This document shows positions 1 through 8,715 of a DNA stretch of 64,000 nucleotides, one piece after another. A program made the position numbers and the translations under genes. Below the pieces are notes generated by a model. That model worked only from the letters and a program-made list of their open reading frames with translations, ran no database searches and was not told the DNA's origin. The stretch covers positions 288,654 through 352,653 of the forward strand of contig NZ_LMGK01000021.1 in the NCBI RefSeq assembly GCF_001427125.1, written 5' to 3'. The number at the start of each line of letters is the position of its first letter. The first letter of the stretch is position 1. Source of the stretch: Pseudomonas sp. Root562 (GTDB taxonomy: Bacteria; Pseudomonadota; Gammaproteobacteria; Pseudomonadales; Pseudomonadaceae).

Positions 1-960
1 TTCCCGGAAGACATCCCGCTGACCATGGACGAGCAAATCCACAAAGCGGTCGAGTGCTATGAAGCCGGCGCCACGGTCCTGCACTTGCACGTGCGGGAAC
101 TGGACGGCAAAGGGTCCAAGCGCCTGTCGAAGTTCAACGAACTGATCGCCGGTGTGCGTGCCGCCGTGCCGGACATGATCATTCAGGTCGGCGGCTCGAT
201 TTCCTTCGCCCCGGAAAGCGACGGTGAAGCGGCCAAGTGGCTGTCCGACGACACCCGCCACATGCTGGCCGAGCTGACGCCGAAACCGGATCAGGTCACG
301 GTGGCGATCAACACCACCCAGATGAACATCATGGAACTGCTGTATCCGGAATACCTGGAAGGCACTTCCCTGGCCAACCCCCTGTATCAGGCTGCCTACA
401 GCGAAATGACCGTGCCGGCAGGTCCGGCCTGGGTCGCCGAACACCTCAAGCGCCTGATGGCCAATGGTATTCAGCCGCACTTCCAGTTGACCGGCATGCA
501 CGCCATGGAAACCCTCGAGCGCCTGGTGCGCCGTGGTGTCTACAAAGGCCCGCTGAACCTGACCTGGATCGGCATCGGCGGTGGTTTCGACGGGCCGAAC
601 CCGTTCAACTTCTTCAACTTCATCCACCGCGCGCCGGACGGTTGCACCCTGACCTCCGAATCGCTGCTCAAGAACGTCATGCCGTTCAACACCATGTCGA
701 TGGCCATGGGCATGCACCCGCGCGTGGGCAACGAAGACACTATCATTGATCACAAGGGCGAGCGTTTCGGCTCGGTGGCGCAGATCAAGCAAACCGTGCG
801 CATTGCCCACGAACTGGGTCGCGAAATCGCCACGGGCAAAGAAGCCCGTGAGATCTATCGCATCGGTGTGCAGTACGACAGCATCGAGGAAACCCTGTTG
901 GCCAACGGCATGGCGCCCAACCGCAAGGCCGGGCAGAAAGGCGTGCCGCAACGCGGCTGA
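1..960 (+). CDS. 3-keto-5-aminohexanoate cleavage (BKACE/DUF849) family protein, 5'-truncated by window
   Basis: BKACE enzymes are Zn-dependent TIM barrels that condense a beta-keto acid with acetyl-CoA to give acetoacetate plus a new CoA ester. The reading frame is open to base 1 (residues before the first ATG at 25 read FPEDIPLT), so the true start is upstream. Family marks visible: the metal-binding HLHVRE block near residue 29, QVGGS near 63, and the C-terminal RVGNEDT block followed by the usual helix (VRIAHELGREIATGKEAREI). Most family members read GLEDN where this one has GNEDT, so its substrate may differ from the classical ones. It is followed after 91 bases by an MFS transporter and a run of overlapping genes, which suggests a catabolic operon. 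Family is sure; substrate (for example dehydrocarnitine or another beta-keto acid) is unknown. Confidence 0.88.
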   Translation, partial: FPEDIPLTMDEQIHKAVECYEAGATVLHLHVRELDGKGSKRLSKFNELIAGVRAAVPDMIIQVGGSISFAPESDGEAAKWLSDDTRHMLAELTPKPDQVTVAINTTQMNIMELLYPEYLEGTSLANPLYQAAYSEMTVPAGPAWVAEHLKRLMANGIQPHFQLTGMHAMETLERLVRRGVYKGPLNLTWIGIGGGFDGPNPFNFFNFIHRAPDGCTLTSESLLKNVMPFNTMSMAMGMHPRVGNEDTIIDHKGERFGSVAQIKQTVRIAHELGREIATGKEAREIYRIGVQYDSIEETLLANGMAPNRKAGQKGVPQRG

Positions 961-1051
961 CCGACACGGCGAGCGAGCGGCCGTGACCGCTCGCTCGACG
1001 CACTGCTACACGCTTGATAACAACAATAAAACAAAGCTTTGAGGAGGCTGC

Positions 1052-2368
1052 ATGGCCTTTCACCCAATCGCCGACGATGACGACTCCGGTGGAGTCGTTG
1101 TTGCGCGTAAATATGCCTGGATCGTCTTTGCCCTGACGTTCAGCCTGTTGATTTCCGATTACATGTCGCGCCAGGTACTGAACGCGGTGTTCCCGCTGCT
1201 GAAAAGCGAGTGGGCGCTGAGCGACGGCCAACTCGGCCTGCTCAGTGGCATCGTTGCGCTGATGGTCGGGCTGCTGACGTTTCCGCTGTCGCTGATGGCC
1301 GACCGTTTCGGCCGGGTCAAGAGCCTGGCGCTGATGGCGATGCTCTGGAGTCTCGCGACCCTTGGCTGCGCATTGGCCCAGGATTACCAGCAGATGTTCA
1401 TCGCGCGTTTCATGGTCGGCGTCGGCGAGGCAGCCTATGGCAGCGTCGGCATCGCCGTGGTGATTTCGGTGTTTCCGAAACACATGCGTGCCACCCTGGC
1501 CAGTGCCTTCATGGCCGGTGGCATGTTCGGCTCGGTGCTGGGCATGGCGCTGGGCGGGGCCATCGCCGCCAAACTGGGCTGGCGCTGGTCGTTTGCCGGC
1601 ATGGCGCTGTTCGGCCTGGTGCTGGCGATGCTTTATCCGCTGATCGTCAAGGAAGCACGCATTGCGCCGCAACGCGCCGCCAAGGCTGTCGCGGTGGTCA
1701 AGCGGCCGTTGCGCACGTTGTGGTCCAGCCGTTCGGTGGTGGCAACTTACGTCGCCAGCGGCTTGCAATTGTTCGTCGGTGGCACGGTGATGGTGTGGAT
1801 TCCCAGCTACCTCAATCGCTACTACGACATGCCCACCGACAAGGCTGGCGGCATGGCGGCGATCATCGTGTTGTGCAGCGGCGCGGGGATGATCCTGTGC
1901 GGCATGCTCAGCGATCGCCTGTGCCGTCACTCGCCGGAGCGCAAAGTCAGCCTGGCCATCGGTTTTTGCCTGGGCAGTTGCCTGTTGTTGTCAGCAGCAT
2001 TTGCCTTGCAAGCAGGGCCGTTGCAACTGGCGCTGATCTGCCTGGGCATGTTGATCGCCACCGGCACCACCGGCCCATGCGGCGCGATGGTTGCCAACCT
2101 GACGCATTACTCGGTCCACGGCACGGCGTTCGCCACGCTGACCCTGGCCAACAACATGCTGGGCCTGGCACCGGGGCCGTTCATTACCGGCCGGGTGTCC
2201 GATCTCATCGGTTTGCATGCCGCGTTTCAACTGGTGCCGCTGGTCAGCCTCGCGGCAGCAGCGGTGTTCTTTTATGCCAAGTGTCATTACCACAAAGATA
2301 TTGCCCGCCTTCAGGGTCAGAGCGTGCCTGACCCTGTCCGTGAAGCCGGGATAGAGGTGAAGTTGTGA
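1052..2368 (+). CDS. MFS transporter
   Basis: A 438-residue inner-membrane secondary transporter of the major facilitator superfamily, usual length, with about twelve hydrophobic segments. The loop between the second and third helices carries the MFS motif A (ADRFGRVKS, near residue 85). The N-terminal block DYMSRQVLNAVFPLL is typical of organic anion:H+ type importers. The start ATG at 1052 is preceded by a strong GAGGAGG ribosome site. Its stop overlaps the GTG start of the next gene (GTGA at 2365-2368), so it is translationally coupled to the FrnE-like gene. By position it probably imports the substrate of the BKACE enzyme; that is inference. Confidence 0.9.
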   Translation: MAFHPIADDDDSGGVVVARKYAWIVFALTFSLLISDYMSRQVLNAVFPLLKSEWALSDGQLGLLSGIVALMVGLLTFPLSLMADRFGRVKSLALMAMLWSLATLGCALAQDYQQMFIARFMVGVGEAAYGSVGIAVVISVFPKHMRATLASAFMAGGMFGSVLGMALGGAIAAKLGWRWSFAGMALFGLVLAMLYPLIVKEARIAPQRAAKAVAVVKRPLRTLWSSRSVVATYVASGLQLFVGGTVMVWIPSYLNRYYDMPTDKAGGMAAIIVLCSGAGMILCGMLSDRLCRHSPERKVSLAIGFCLGSCLLLSAAFALQAGPLQLALICLGMLIATGTTGPCGAMVANLTHYSVHGTAFATLTLANNMLGLAPGPFITGRVSDLIGLHAAFQLVPLVSLAAAAVFFYAKCHYHKDIARLQGQSVPDPVREAGIEVKL

Positions 2369-3027
2369 GTCGTCGTTTACGTATTGATGTGTTTTTCGAT
2401 TTCATCTGCCCCTGGTGCCTGATCGGTAAACGCCAACTGGAGCATGCGCTGGTGCAGTTCCGCAGTCGCCATCCGGATGTACAGGTCACCACGGCGTGGC
2501 ACGGTGTGCAGTTGCTGCCGCAGTTGCCGGTGGAGGGTGAGCCATTCGCCGATTTCTACCGCAAGCGCTTGGGCAATGCCGACGCCATGACCATGCGCCA
2601 GGCCCAGGTACAGGAGGCTGCCAGGGCGGTTGGACTGGCGATTGATCTGAGCCGCATCGAAACGATGCCCAACACTGCCGACGCCCATCGCTTGTTCCAG
2701 CGTGCCACGGCGCTGGGCAATGCGGCTCAGCGTGAAATGTTGCTTGAACGCCTGTTCGCCGGCTATTTCCAGAGACGCGAAAACCTCGGTGATCGCGAGA
2801 CCCTGCTCGCCATTGCCCGCTCTTGCGGCCTTGACCCGGACACCCTGGTCGACTGTCTGAAAGGAGACGCCACACCGTTTGCAGCGCCACCGGAGGCGAC
2901 CAGTGGTGTGCCGAGTTTCCAGTTCGACCAGCGCGTGACCGTCATCGGTGCACAACCGGCCCAGGCGCTGCTCGGGGCGATGAACGAAGCCCTCAAGCAC
3001 AGTGAGCGCGAGCGGCAGCCGGCATGA
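2365..3027 (+). CDS. DsbA-family oxidoreductase, FrnE / 2-hydroxychromene-2-carboxylate isomerase-like
   Basis: A 220-residue thioredoxin-fold protein without a signal peptide, so probably cytoplasmic. The N-terminus (DVFFDFICPWCLIGKRQLE) carries the CPWC active site typical of the FrnE branch of DsbA-like proteins. The rest matches the helical insertion and the C-terminal GVPSFQF cis-Pro loop of that family. The GTG start at 2365 overlaps the upstream MFS stop and its own stop overlaps the Rieske start (ATGA at 3024-3027). Members act in glutathione- or thiol-dependent isomerisation or disulfide exchange; the exact reaction here is not known. Confidence 0.86.
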   Translation: MSRRLRIDVFFDFICPWCLIGKRQLEHALVQFRSRHPDVQVTTAWHGVQLLPQLPVEGEPFADFYRKRLGNADAMTMRQAQVQEAARAVGLAIDLSRIETMPNTADAHRLFQRATALGNAAQREMLLERLFAGYFQRRENLGDRETLLAIARSCGLDPDTLVDCLKGDATPFAAPPEATSGVPSFQFDQRVTVIGAQPAQALLGAMNEALKHSERERQPA

Positions 3028-3350
3028 CCCGGCGCATTCCCGTACCTGCTGGCAAACACCCGCAGGCCGGTGGCCGTGCGCTGTTCGAATTCGAAGACAA
3101 AAGCCTGGCGTTGTTCAACGTCGACGGGCAGTTGTTTGCCATCGACGACAGCTGTCCGCATCAGGGCGCCTCGTTGTGCGGCGGGCGGCTTGAGGGCTGC
3201 GTGATTCAGTGTTGCGCCCATGGCCTGCGATTCGATCTGCGCAGCGGCTACATGCTCAATTCCACGCTGGTCAAAGTCACCCACTACCCGGTCGAGATCA
3301 TCGACGACCAGGCGTTTATCGTCATCACTTGCGAGGAGTCCGCGCCATGA
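3024..3350 (+). CDS. Rieske [2Fe-2S] ferredoxin-like protein
   Basis: A 108-residue single-domain Rieske protein. The two cluster-binding boxes are visible as CPHQGASLCGG (near residue 41) and CCAHGLRFD (near 62), supplying the Cys-X-His and Cys-X2-His ligands. No transmembrane segment or oxygenase domain is present, so it resembles the small electron-transfer or NirD-like ferredoxins of ring-hydroxylating systems. No oxygenase alpha subunit is found in the window. Both ends overlap neighbours by ATGA, so it is translated as part of the MFS-FrnE-Rieske-YeiH block. Its redox partner is unknown. Confidence 0.87.
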   Translation: MTRRIPVPAGKHPQAGGRALFEFEDKSLALFNVDGQLFAIDDSCPHQGASLCGGRLEGCVIQCCAHGLRFDLRSGYMLNSTLVKVTHYPVEIIDDQAFIVITCEESAP

Positions 3351-4357
3351 GCGCCATCGCTCTCACCCGTATCCACAGTCGCACGCGCGAACTGGCGCCG
3401 GGGCTTATCGTCAGCCTGATCGTGGCGGCCGCCGCGTCGTTCCTGTCCGAGCATTACGGTGCGCCGGTCATGCTGTTTGCCTTGCTGCTGGGCATGGCCC
3501 TGAATTTTCTGGCCGATGACGGCCCGTGCAAGGCCGGTGTCGAGTTCACCGCCCGCACAGTGCTGCGCATCGGGGTCGCACTGCTGGGCATGCGCATCAC
3601 CCTGGAGCAAATGGCGGCGCTGGGCTGGAAGCCGATTGCGCTGGTGGTGATTCTGGTGGTGGTGACCATTGGTGTGTCAGTGATCGCGGCCAAGGCGTTG
3701 GGCTTCCAGCGCCTGTTCGGCATGCTGACCGGTGGGGCGACGGCGATCTGTGGTGCTTCGGCGGCGTTGGCGCTGGCGGCGGCGCTACCCAACCATCCGC
3801 AAAAAGAGCGCGCTACGTTATTCACGGTGATTGGTGTCTCGGCGTTGTCGACCCTGGCAATGATTGTCTACCCGATGATTGCCAACTGGCTGGAGTTGTC
3901 GCCGCAGGTGGCAGGTGTATTCCTCGGCGCGACCATTCACGATGTCGCGCAAGTGGTCGGCGCCGGTTACAGCATGTCCACCGAAACCGGTGACACGGCC
4001 ACGGTGGTCAAACTGATGCGCGTGGCGATGCTGCTGCCGGTGATCGTCACCGCCGCGATGATCACCCGCATGCAGGGCGCCGACCCGACCGGCAAGCGCC
4101 CGCCATTGCTGCCGTGGTTTGCCGTCGGTTTCCTGATCCTGGCCTGCATCAACAGCACCGGCTGGGTGGCGCCGGCGGTGCAGGGCTCGGTCAATGAACT
4201 GTCACGCTGGTGCCTGGTGGTTTCCATCAGTGCCCTGGGCATGAAGACCCGCTTGAAGGAGCTGGCAGCGGTCGGGATCAAGCCGATTTTGCTGATGGTG
4301 GGGGAGACAGTATTCCTCGTCGTGCTGGTGTTGTTGCTGCTGCGCTGGGGTTTCTAG
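3347..4357 (+). CDS. YeiH/TauZ-family putative sulfate exporter
   Basis: A 336-residue polytopic inner-membrane protein of the YeiH (UPF0324) family. The frame is open further upstream, but the ATG at 3347 overlaps the Rieske stop (ATGA) and gives the family N-terminus, so it is preferred. About ten hydrophobic segments are visible. Conserved blocks include GGATAICGASAALA (residues around 127-140) and GATIHDVAQVVGAGYS. Some family members (TauZ) are linked to export of sulfate released from sulfonates. Its place as last gene of a catabolic operon supports an export role, which remains inference. Confidence 0.87.
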   Translation: MSAIALTRIHSRTRELAPGLIVSLIVAAAASFLSEHYGAPVMLFALLLGMALNFLADDGPCKAGVEFTARTVLRIGVALLGMRITLEQMAALGWKPIALVVILVVVTIGVSVIAAKALGFQRLFGMLTGGATAICGASAALALAAALPNHPQKERATLFTVIGVSALSTLAMIVYPMIANWLELSPQVAGVFLGATIHDVAQVVGAGYSMSTETGDTATVVKLMRVAMLLPVIVTAAMITRMQGADPTGKRPPLLPWFAVGFLILACINSTGWVAPAVQGSVNELSRWCLVVSISALGMKTRLKELAAVGIKPILLMVGETVFLVVLVLLLLRWGF

Positions 4358-4397
4358 GATTCACACAGAGCGCTCGATGCAACCAGCCACGAAACCC

Positions 4398-4487
4398 GTA
4401 GGAGCAAGGCTTGCCCGCGATAGCGCCGGGTCAGGCGCCATTGATGCCGGATGTGCCGGCCTCATCGCGGGCAAGCCTTGCTCCTAC
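4398..4487. repeat. REP/BIME inverted pair
   Basis: The 24-base block gtaggagcaaggcttgcccg… at 4398 is repeated in inverse orientation ending at 4487, with about 40 bases between. This is the common Pseudomonas REP doublet and lies in the convergent gap between the yeiH-like and araC-like genes. Confidence 0.9.
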
Positions 4488-4553
4488 AGGGAGAGGGTTG
4501 TTTATCGAGTTTTCGGACAGCCACAGAGAAATGAATGCTGATTTCGCTCTTTG

Positions 4554-4586
4554 CGGCGACCGTGCCAGCGGTCGCCGTTTTTTTTT
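4554..4586 (+). terminator. Rho-independent terminator
   Basis: Perfect 9-bp stem cggcgaccg / cggtcgccg with a 6-base loop followed by nine T on the plus strand. It ends the 1-4.4 kb operon after the REP doublet and lies just before the 3' end of the convergent araC-like gene. Confidence 0.88.
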
Positions 4587-4594
4587 GCCTGCTG

Positions 4595-5602
4595 TCAGGA
4601 CGGTTTCTGTTTCTGCGCCCGCCACGTCGCCGGCGGCATGCCGAACTGGCTGATGAACCACCGCGTGAACGAACTTGCCATCGAATAGCCGAGCATGTCG
4701 GCAATACGGCTCAGCGAGTAGTTCGGGTTGTCCAGATAACGCAGCACCAGATCGCGGCGCACATCGTTGATCACGTCGTTGAACGCACAGCCGTCGTCCT
4801 TGAGGCGACGTTGCAGGGTGCGCACGTTCATGCCCTGGCTCTGCGCGACTTGCTCGATGGTCGCGCGCCCCATGGGCAGCAGCAGGTAAATGGCTTTGCG
4901 CACTTCGAACAGCATCGAGGTGCCATCGTGGCTTTGCAAAGAATCGAGATAACTTTGGGCGTAGCGGGCCATGGCCGGGTCGGCGTTGGGGTTGGTCATG
5001 TCGAGGCTGGCATCTGAGCAGACGATGCCGTTGAACTCACTGCCGAATTCCAGGGTGCAGCCGAACAGCCGGCGATGCAGTTGCAGGTTGTCCGGTGCCT
5101 TGTGCATGAAGTTGACGCTGTACGGGTGCCAGTGCGAACCGAGCAGCGCCGCGCACAAGCGGAACATCACACCGATGGCCAGCTCGGTGGCCTGGCGGCT
5201 GGGCATCGGCGTTTCGGTGACGACTTCTTCGCGGATGATCACCATCTTGCCGGCCTCTTCAATGAAGATCGCCAGCGAATCGTTCATCAGGTGCCGGTAA
5301 TGCACCACCACCTGCAAGGCATCGCGCAACGTGCGCTGATGGCTGAGCAACAGGCTGACCACGCCGAAGTCCGAAAGCTGGCGCGACTCGGCCATGCTCA
5401 AGCCGAACGTCTGGCAACCACTGGCGGTGGCCGAGTCTTCCAGCAAGCGTACGGCGGCGTCGATCGCAATGCGATGCTCGGGGGCTTGCAATTGCGCCCT
5501 GCTCAGGCCGACGGCGGCCAACACATCGCGCGGGTTGAATCCCAAGTACTGGGTGACCTCCAGGTAGTTGGTCAGTACAGCAGCGCGAACAAGCTTGGGC
5601 AT
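4595..5602 (-). CDS. AraC-family transcriptional regulator (OruR/ArgR-like, Arabinose_bd type)
   Basis: A 335-residue regulator. Residues 1-220 match the N-terminal ligand-binding domain found in OruR/VirS-like AraC proteins (LTNYLEVTQYLGFNPRDVLAAVGL at the start, split over short conserved blocks). Residues 235-330 form the double helix-turn-helix with the usual second recognition part NYSLSRIADMLGYSMASSFTRWF. It is convergent with the BKACE operon and ends right after that operon's terminator, so it is a likely, but unproven, regulator of it. Ligand unknown. Confidence 0.9.
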   Translation of the reverse strand: MPKLVRAAVLTNYLEVTQYLGFNPRDVLAAVGLSRAQLQAPEHRIAIDAAVRLLEDSATASGCQTFGLSMAESRQLSDFGVVSLLLSHQRTLRDALQVVVHYRHLMNDSLAIFIEEAGKMVIIREEVVTETPMPSRQATELAIGVMFRLCAALLGSHWHPYSVNFMHKAPDNLQLHRRLFGCTLEFGSEFNGIVCSDASLDMTNPNADPAMARYAQSYLDSLQSHDGTSMLFEVRKAIYLLLPMGRATIEQVAQSQGMNVRTLQRRLKDDGCAFNDVINDVRRDLVLRYLDNPNYSLSRIADMLGYSMASSFTRWFISQFGMPPATWRAQKQKPS

Positions 5603-5957
5603 GCGTAGGTCTTCCCTGGGCCGATGGCTTCTTTTTCTGATGGGCGGGCGTGGCGACTATATCCAGCGCATCGACCGTTGAACAGTTGTCTTGTTGGCGA
5701 TGGACATCACGCTGGCGGGCGTTGAATCAGCGCTGCTTGCGCGAGCAATCCAGGCTCATCCGTTGATTACAGTGACCCTGCGCCAACCTGTGGGGTTATT
5801 CGACCAGCGGTCGAGGCGATAAAGTGTCGGACAATTTGTCATCAAAAGAAAAGTGCCTGACGTCCAATGTAAAGCGCCTCGAGTGGGCGCTCTTTAATGT
5901 CGACCCTACAAAAAGCCTCTGGCGAAAACAGCCAGTCGAGATATCGAGAAAGCGAAG
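5603..5957. other. 355-bp divergent intergenic region
   Basis: No gene is supported here. It must hold the promoter of the araC-like gene (minus) and of the RBBP9-like gene (plus). A short perfect palindrome gacaatttgtc at 5830-5840 could be an operator half-site pair, but it is a single copy and not otherwise supported. Confidence 0.4.
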
Positions 5958-6533
5958 GTGTTGACCGTGGACAAATTGCAAACTGCCGCCACCGTTCTGA
6001 TCGTACCGGGCCTGCGCGAGCACGTTGCCGAGCATTGGCAAACGTTGCTGCAAGCCAAGCTCGCCAAGGTACGCAGCGTCCCGCCGCTGGAGACCGACAA
6101 GCTCGACTGCGGTGCTCGCGTACGGGCTATCCAGCACGAACTGGAGCAGATCGACGGCCCGGTGATTCTGGTAGCCCACAGTGCCGGCGTGCTGATGGTC
6201 GCGCATTGGGCGGCGCAGTACAGCCGTCCAATCAAGGGCGCATTGCTGGCCGCTCCACCGGACCTCGATGCAGTCTGGCCGGCCAACTATCCCTCTTCGG
6301 AAACACTCAGCAACCAAGGCTGGAATCCTCTGCCACAAGGCCCGCTGCCATTCCGCAGCATCGTGGCCGGCAGCACCAACGATCACCTGGCCAGTTTTTC
6401 CGCCGTGACCCGCATGGCTGAAAACTGGGGCGCCGAATTGCTCGATCTGGGCGATGTCGGCCATCTCAATCCGGCCGCAGGATTTGGCCACTGGGCGCAA
6501 GCCGAGGCACTGATCCTGCGATTGGACCAATAA
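5958..6533 (+). CDS. RBBP9/YdeN-family alpha/beta hydrolase
   Basis: A 191-residue small serine hydrolase. The nucleophile elbow is AHSAGV (G/A-x-S-x-G form, near residue 74), the opening strand reads TVLIVPGLREHVAEHWQ, and the catalytic His block is GDVGHLNPAAGFGHW near the C-terminus, as in the RBBP9/YdeN family. No signal peptide, so cytoplasmic. The start is uncertain: GTG 5958, TTG 5961 and GTG 5967 are in frame; a gcgaagg ribosome site suits the GTG at 5967 best. It is separated by 137 bases from the DUF1302 operon and may be independent. Substrate unknown. Confidence 0.85.
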   Translation: MLTVDKLQTAATVLIVPGLREHVAEHWQTLLQAKLAKVRSVPPLETDKLDCGARVRAIQHELEQIDGPVILVAHSAGVLMVAHWAAQYSRPIKGALLAAPPDLDAVWPANYPSSETLSNQGWNPLPQGPLPFRSIVAGSTNDHLASFSAVTRMAENWGAELLDLGDVGHLNPAAGFGHWAQAEALILRLDQ

Positions 6534-6670
6534 AACAGCACCGCTAATACAGGAGCCGGCAGGCATCACGCCAGTCGGCATTTGCCCTCACTCCTGAAAA
6601 CGCAGACCCGAAGAGGAATGCGCGAGGGCGGCTGCGCTTAAAACAAATACAAAAAGGCGGAGACAACGCA

Positions 6671-8674
6671 ATGCACAACAACAAGAGTCACGGGTTCACC
6701 GCATCACGCTACACATTGCTGGCCTCGGCCATTCTCGCGGCAACGGTGCCGATGGCCCATGCGGCCGAGATCGAGACAGGTAACCCGGACTGGACCGTTC
6801 GCCTGGATAACACAGTCAAGTACAACTATGGCGTGCGCACCGAAAGTGCCGACAAACGCATGTTGGCTACGCCAAACAACAACGACGGCGATTACAACTT
6901 TCGCAAGGCCGGCACCAACATCACCAACCGCGTCGACCTGTTGACCGAGATGGACGTGGTCTACCAGAACCACATGGGCTTTCGCGTCAGTGCCGCCAGC
7001 TGGTACGACAAGGCGTACGAAAACACCGGTTCCAATTCCAACCCGTTCGTCAACGGCAACGGTTCGACCTCGGGCCTGATCGCCAACGACCCGCGCCTGG
7101 CAGGCGTCACCCGTGACAACGTCGGCACCGGCAGCCCGCACCTGAGCAACTACGCCCAGCGCTACTACACCGGCCCGTCCGGCGAAATCCTCGATGCCTT
7201 CGTGTTTTACAGCACCGAAGTGGGCGAGGAGTCGATACTCAGCGTCAAGGCTGGCCAGCACAACGTGTTCTGGGGCGAGACCATTCTCAACCCGGTGCAC
7301 TCGGTCAGTTACGGCCAGTCGGGCCTCGACCTGGCCAAACTCGCCGCATCGCCGGGCACCGAAGCCAAGGAACTGTTCGTCCCGCGCAACCAGCTGTCGA
7401 TGTCGTTCACCGTCAACCCGGAATTGACCGTCGGCGCGCAGTACTTCCTCGATTGGGATGAGGCGCGCCTGCCGGAAGCGGGCACTTACTACGGTGGTTC
7501 CGACCTCGTCGGTTTCGGTGCGCAATCGTTCCTGCTCGGCAACACCAACGCCGTGGTTCCGGGCAGCCCGCTCGGTTGTGGCCTGGCGCCGTGCAACGGT
7601 TTGACCAACGTCCGCCGCGGCCATGACCTGACGCCGGACAAGCGCGGTGACTGGGGCGTCATGGCCAAGTGGTCGCCAGCCTGGCTGGACGGCACCCTCG
7701 GCGTTTACTACCGCGAAACATCGGAGATCCTGCCGCAAGCCTGGCTGGACGCCCGTGGCCTGACCTCGGCCAACCCCAACGGCACCCGCCCGGCCGGTCA
7801 AGTGCCTGCGGTGATCAACACCCTTAACTCGCTGAACACCGCCACCTATCAGATGGCCTACGCCGACAACATCAAGATCGTCGGCCTGAGCCTGTCCAAG
7901 GATGTCGGCGGTGTGAGTGTGGGGTCGGACCTGAACATTCGCCACAACATGCCGCTGGCCAGTATTCCGGCGATCGTCAGCACCAACAGCCCGTTGGGCC
8001 TGGGTCAGGGTCTTGGCTTGCTGCCGGCGCGAACTGCTGCCACGGGTGTGATTTATGACACGCCGGAAAAGGGCGACAGCATGGCTGCCACCGGCGACAC
8101 CCTGCATTGGACGATCAATGGCCTGATGACCATTGCCGATACGCCGCTGTTCGATTCGGCAACCCTGCTCGGCGAGTTGTATTACAGCAACCTGCTCAAG
8201 CTCGATAGCAAGAACGAGGCGCTCTACAAAGGCAAGGACAGCTATCGCGGCATCGACGCACCGACCCGGGACAACTGGGGCATCGCGGTCAACTTCACCC
8301 CGACCTGGTACCAGGTGTTCCCCGGTGTTGACCTCAACGCGCCGATGTCCGTCAACGTCGGCCTCGATGGCGTGTCACCGGTCTCCGGTGGCGGTGCCAA
8401 AGACACCGGCAACTACGCCGTCGGCCTCGGTGCCGTTGTGTACAACAAATACTTTGTCGACCTGAAGTACGTGGACTCCTTCGGCAAAACCGACAAGTGC
8501 AATGTCAGCGGCGTAAGCACCGGCCCGACCGGTGGCGACGGCTCTACGCCGAACGCTTTCAGCGGCAACGAAAACTACGCCTGTTACGCCGGTGGCTACT
8601 CGGCCTTCTCCGGAGGTGGCGCAACGACTGAGGACCGTGGCGCCGTTTACCTGACGATGAAAACCACTTTTTGA
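6671..8674 (+). CDS. DUF1302 family outer-membrane protein
   Basis: A 667-residue exported protein. A clear signal peptide ends in PMAHA|AE near residue 33. The mature part is rich in alternating aromatic/polar strands (for example YFVDLKYVDSF) and the C-terminus ends in VYLTMKTTF, with the terminal Phe typical of outer-membrane beta-barrels. DUF1302 proteins often sit beside DUF1329 genes in Pseudomonas and in steroid or fatty-acid degraders, exactly as here (next gene 41 bases on). A role in passage of hydrophobic acids across the outer membrane is plausible but not demonstrated. Confidence 0.9.
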   Translation: MHNNKSHGFTASRYTLLASAILAATVPMAHAAEIETGNPDWTVRLDNTVKYNYGVRTESADKRMLATPNNNDGDYNFRKAGTNITNRVDLLTEMDVVYQNHMGFRVSAASWYDKAYENTGSNSNPFVNGNGSTSGLIANDPRLAGVTRDNVGTGSPHLSNYAQRYYTGPSGEILDAFVFYSTEVGEESILSVKAGQHNVFWGETILNPVHSVSYGQSGLDLAKLAASPGTEAKELFVPRNQLSMSFTVNPELTVGAQYFLDWDEARLPEAGTYYGGSDLVGFGAQSFLLGNTNAVVPGSPLGCGLAPCNGLTNVRRGHDLTPDKRGDWGVMAKWSPAWLDGTLGVYYRETSEILPQAWLDARGLTSANPNGTRPAGQVPAVINTLNSLNTATYQMAYADNIKIVGLSLSKDVGGVSVGSDLNIRHNMPLASIPAIVSTNSPLGLGQGLGLLPARTAATGVIYDTPEKGDSMAATGDTLHWTINGLMTIADTPLFDSATLLGELYYSNLLKLDSKNEALYKGKDSYRGIDAPTRDNWGIAVNFTPTWYQVFPGVDLNAPMSVNVGLDGVSPVSGGGAKDTGNYAVGLGAVVYNKYFVDLKYVDSFGKTDKCNVSGVSTGPTGGDGSTPNAFSGNENYACYAGGYSAFSGGGATTEDRGAVYLTMKTTF

Positions 8675-8715
8675 TTCACCACTGATTTGCTCAATGCAAG
8701 CAGGAGAATAACAAG

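Noticed and set aside
785..1930. 381-residue minus-strand frame opposite the BKACE and MFS genes
   Set aside because: His/Gln/Arg-rich translation without domains; it mirrors the codon bias of the real plus-strand genes.
6704..8107. 467-residue minus-strand frame opposite the DUF1302 gene
   Set aside because: No family features; the plus strand has a signal peptide and barrel end. Shadow frame.
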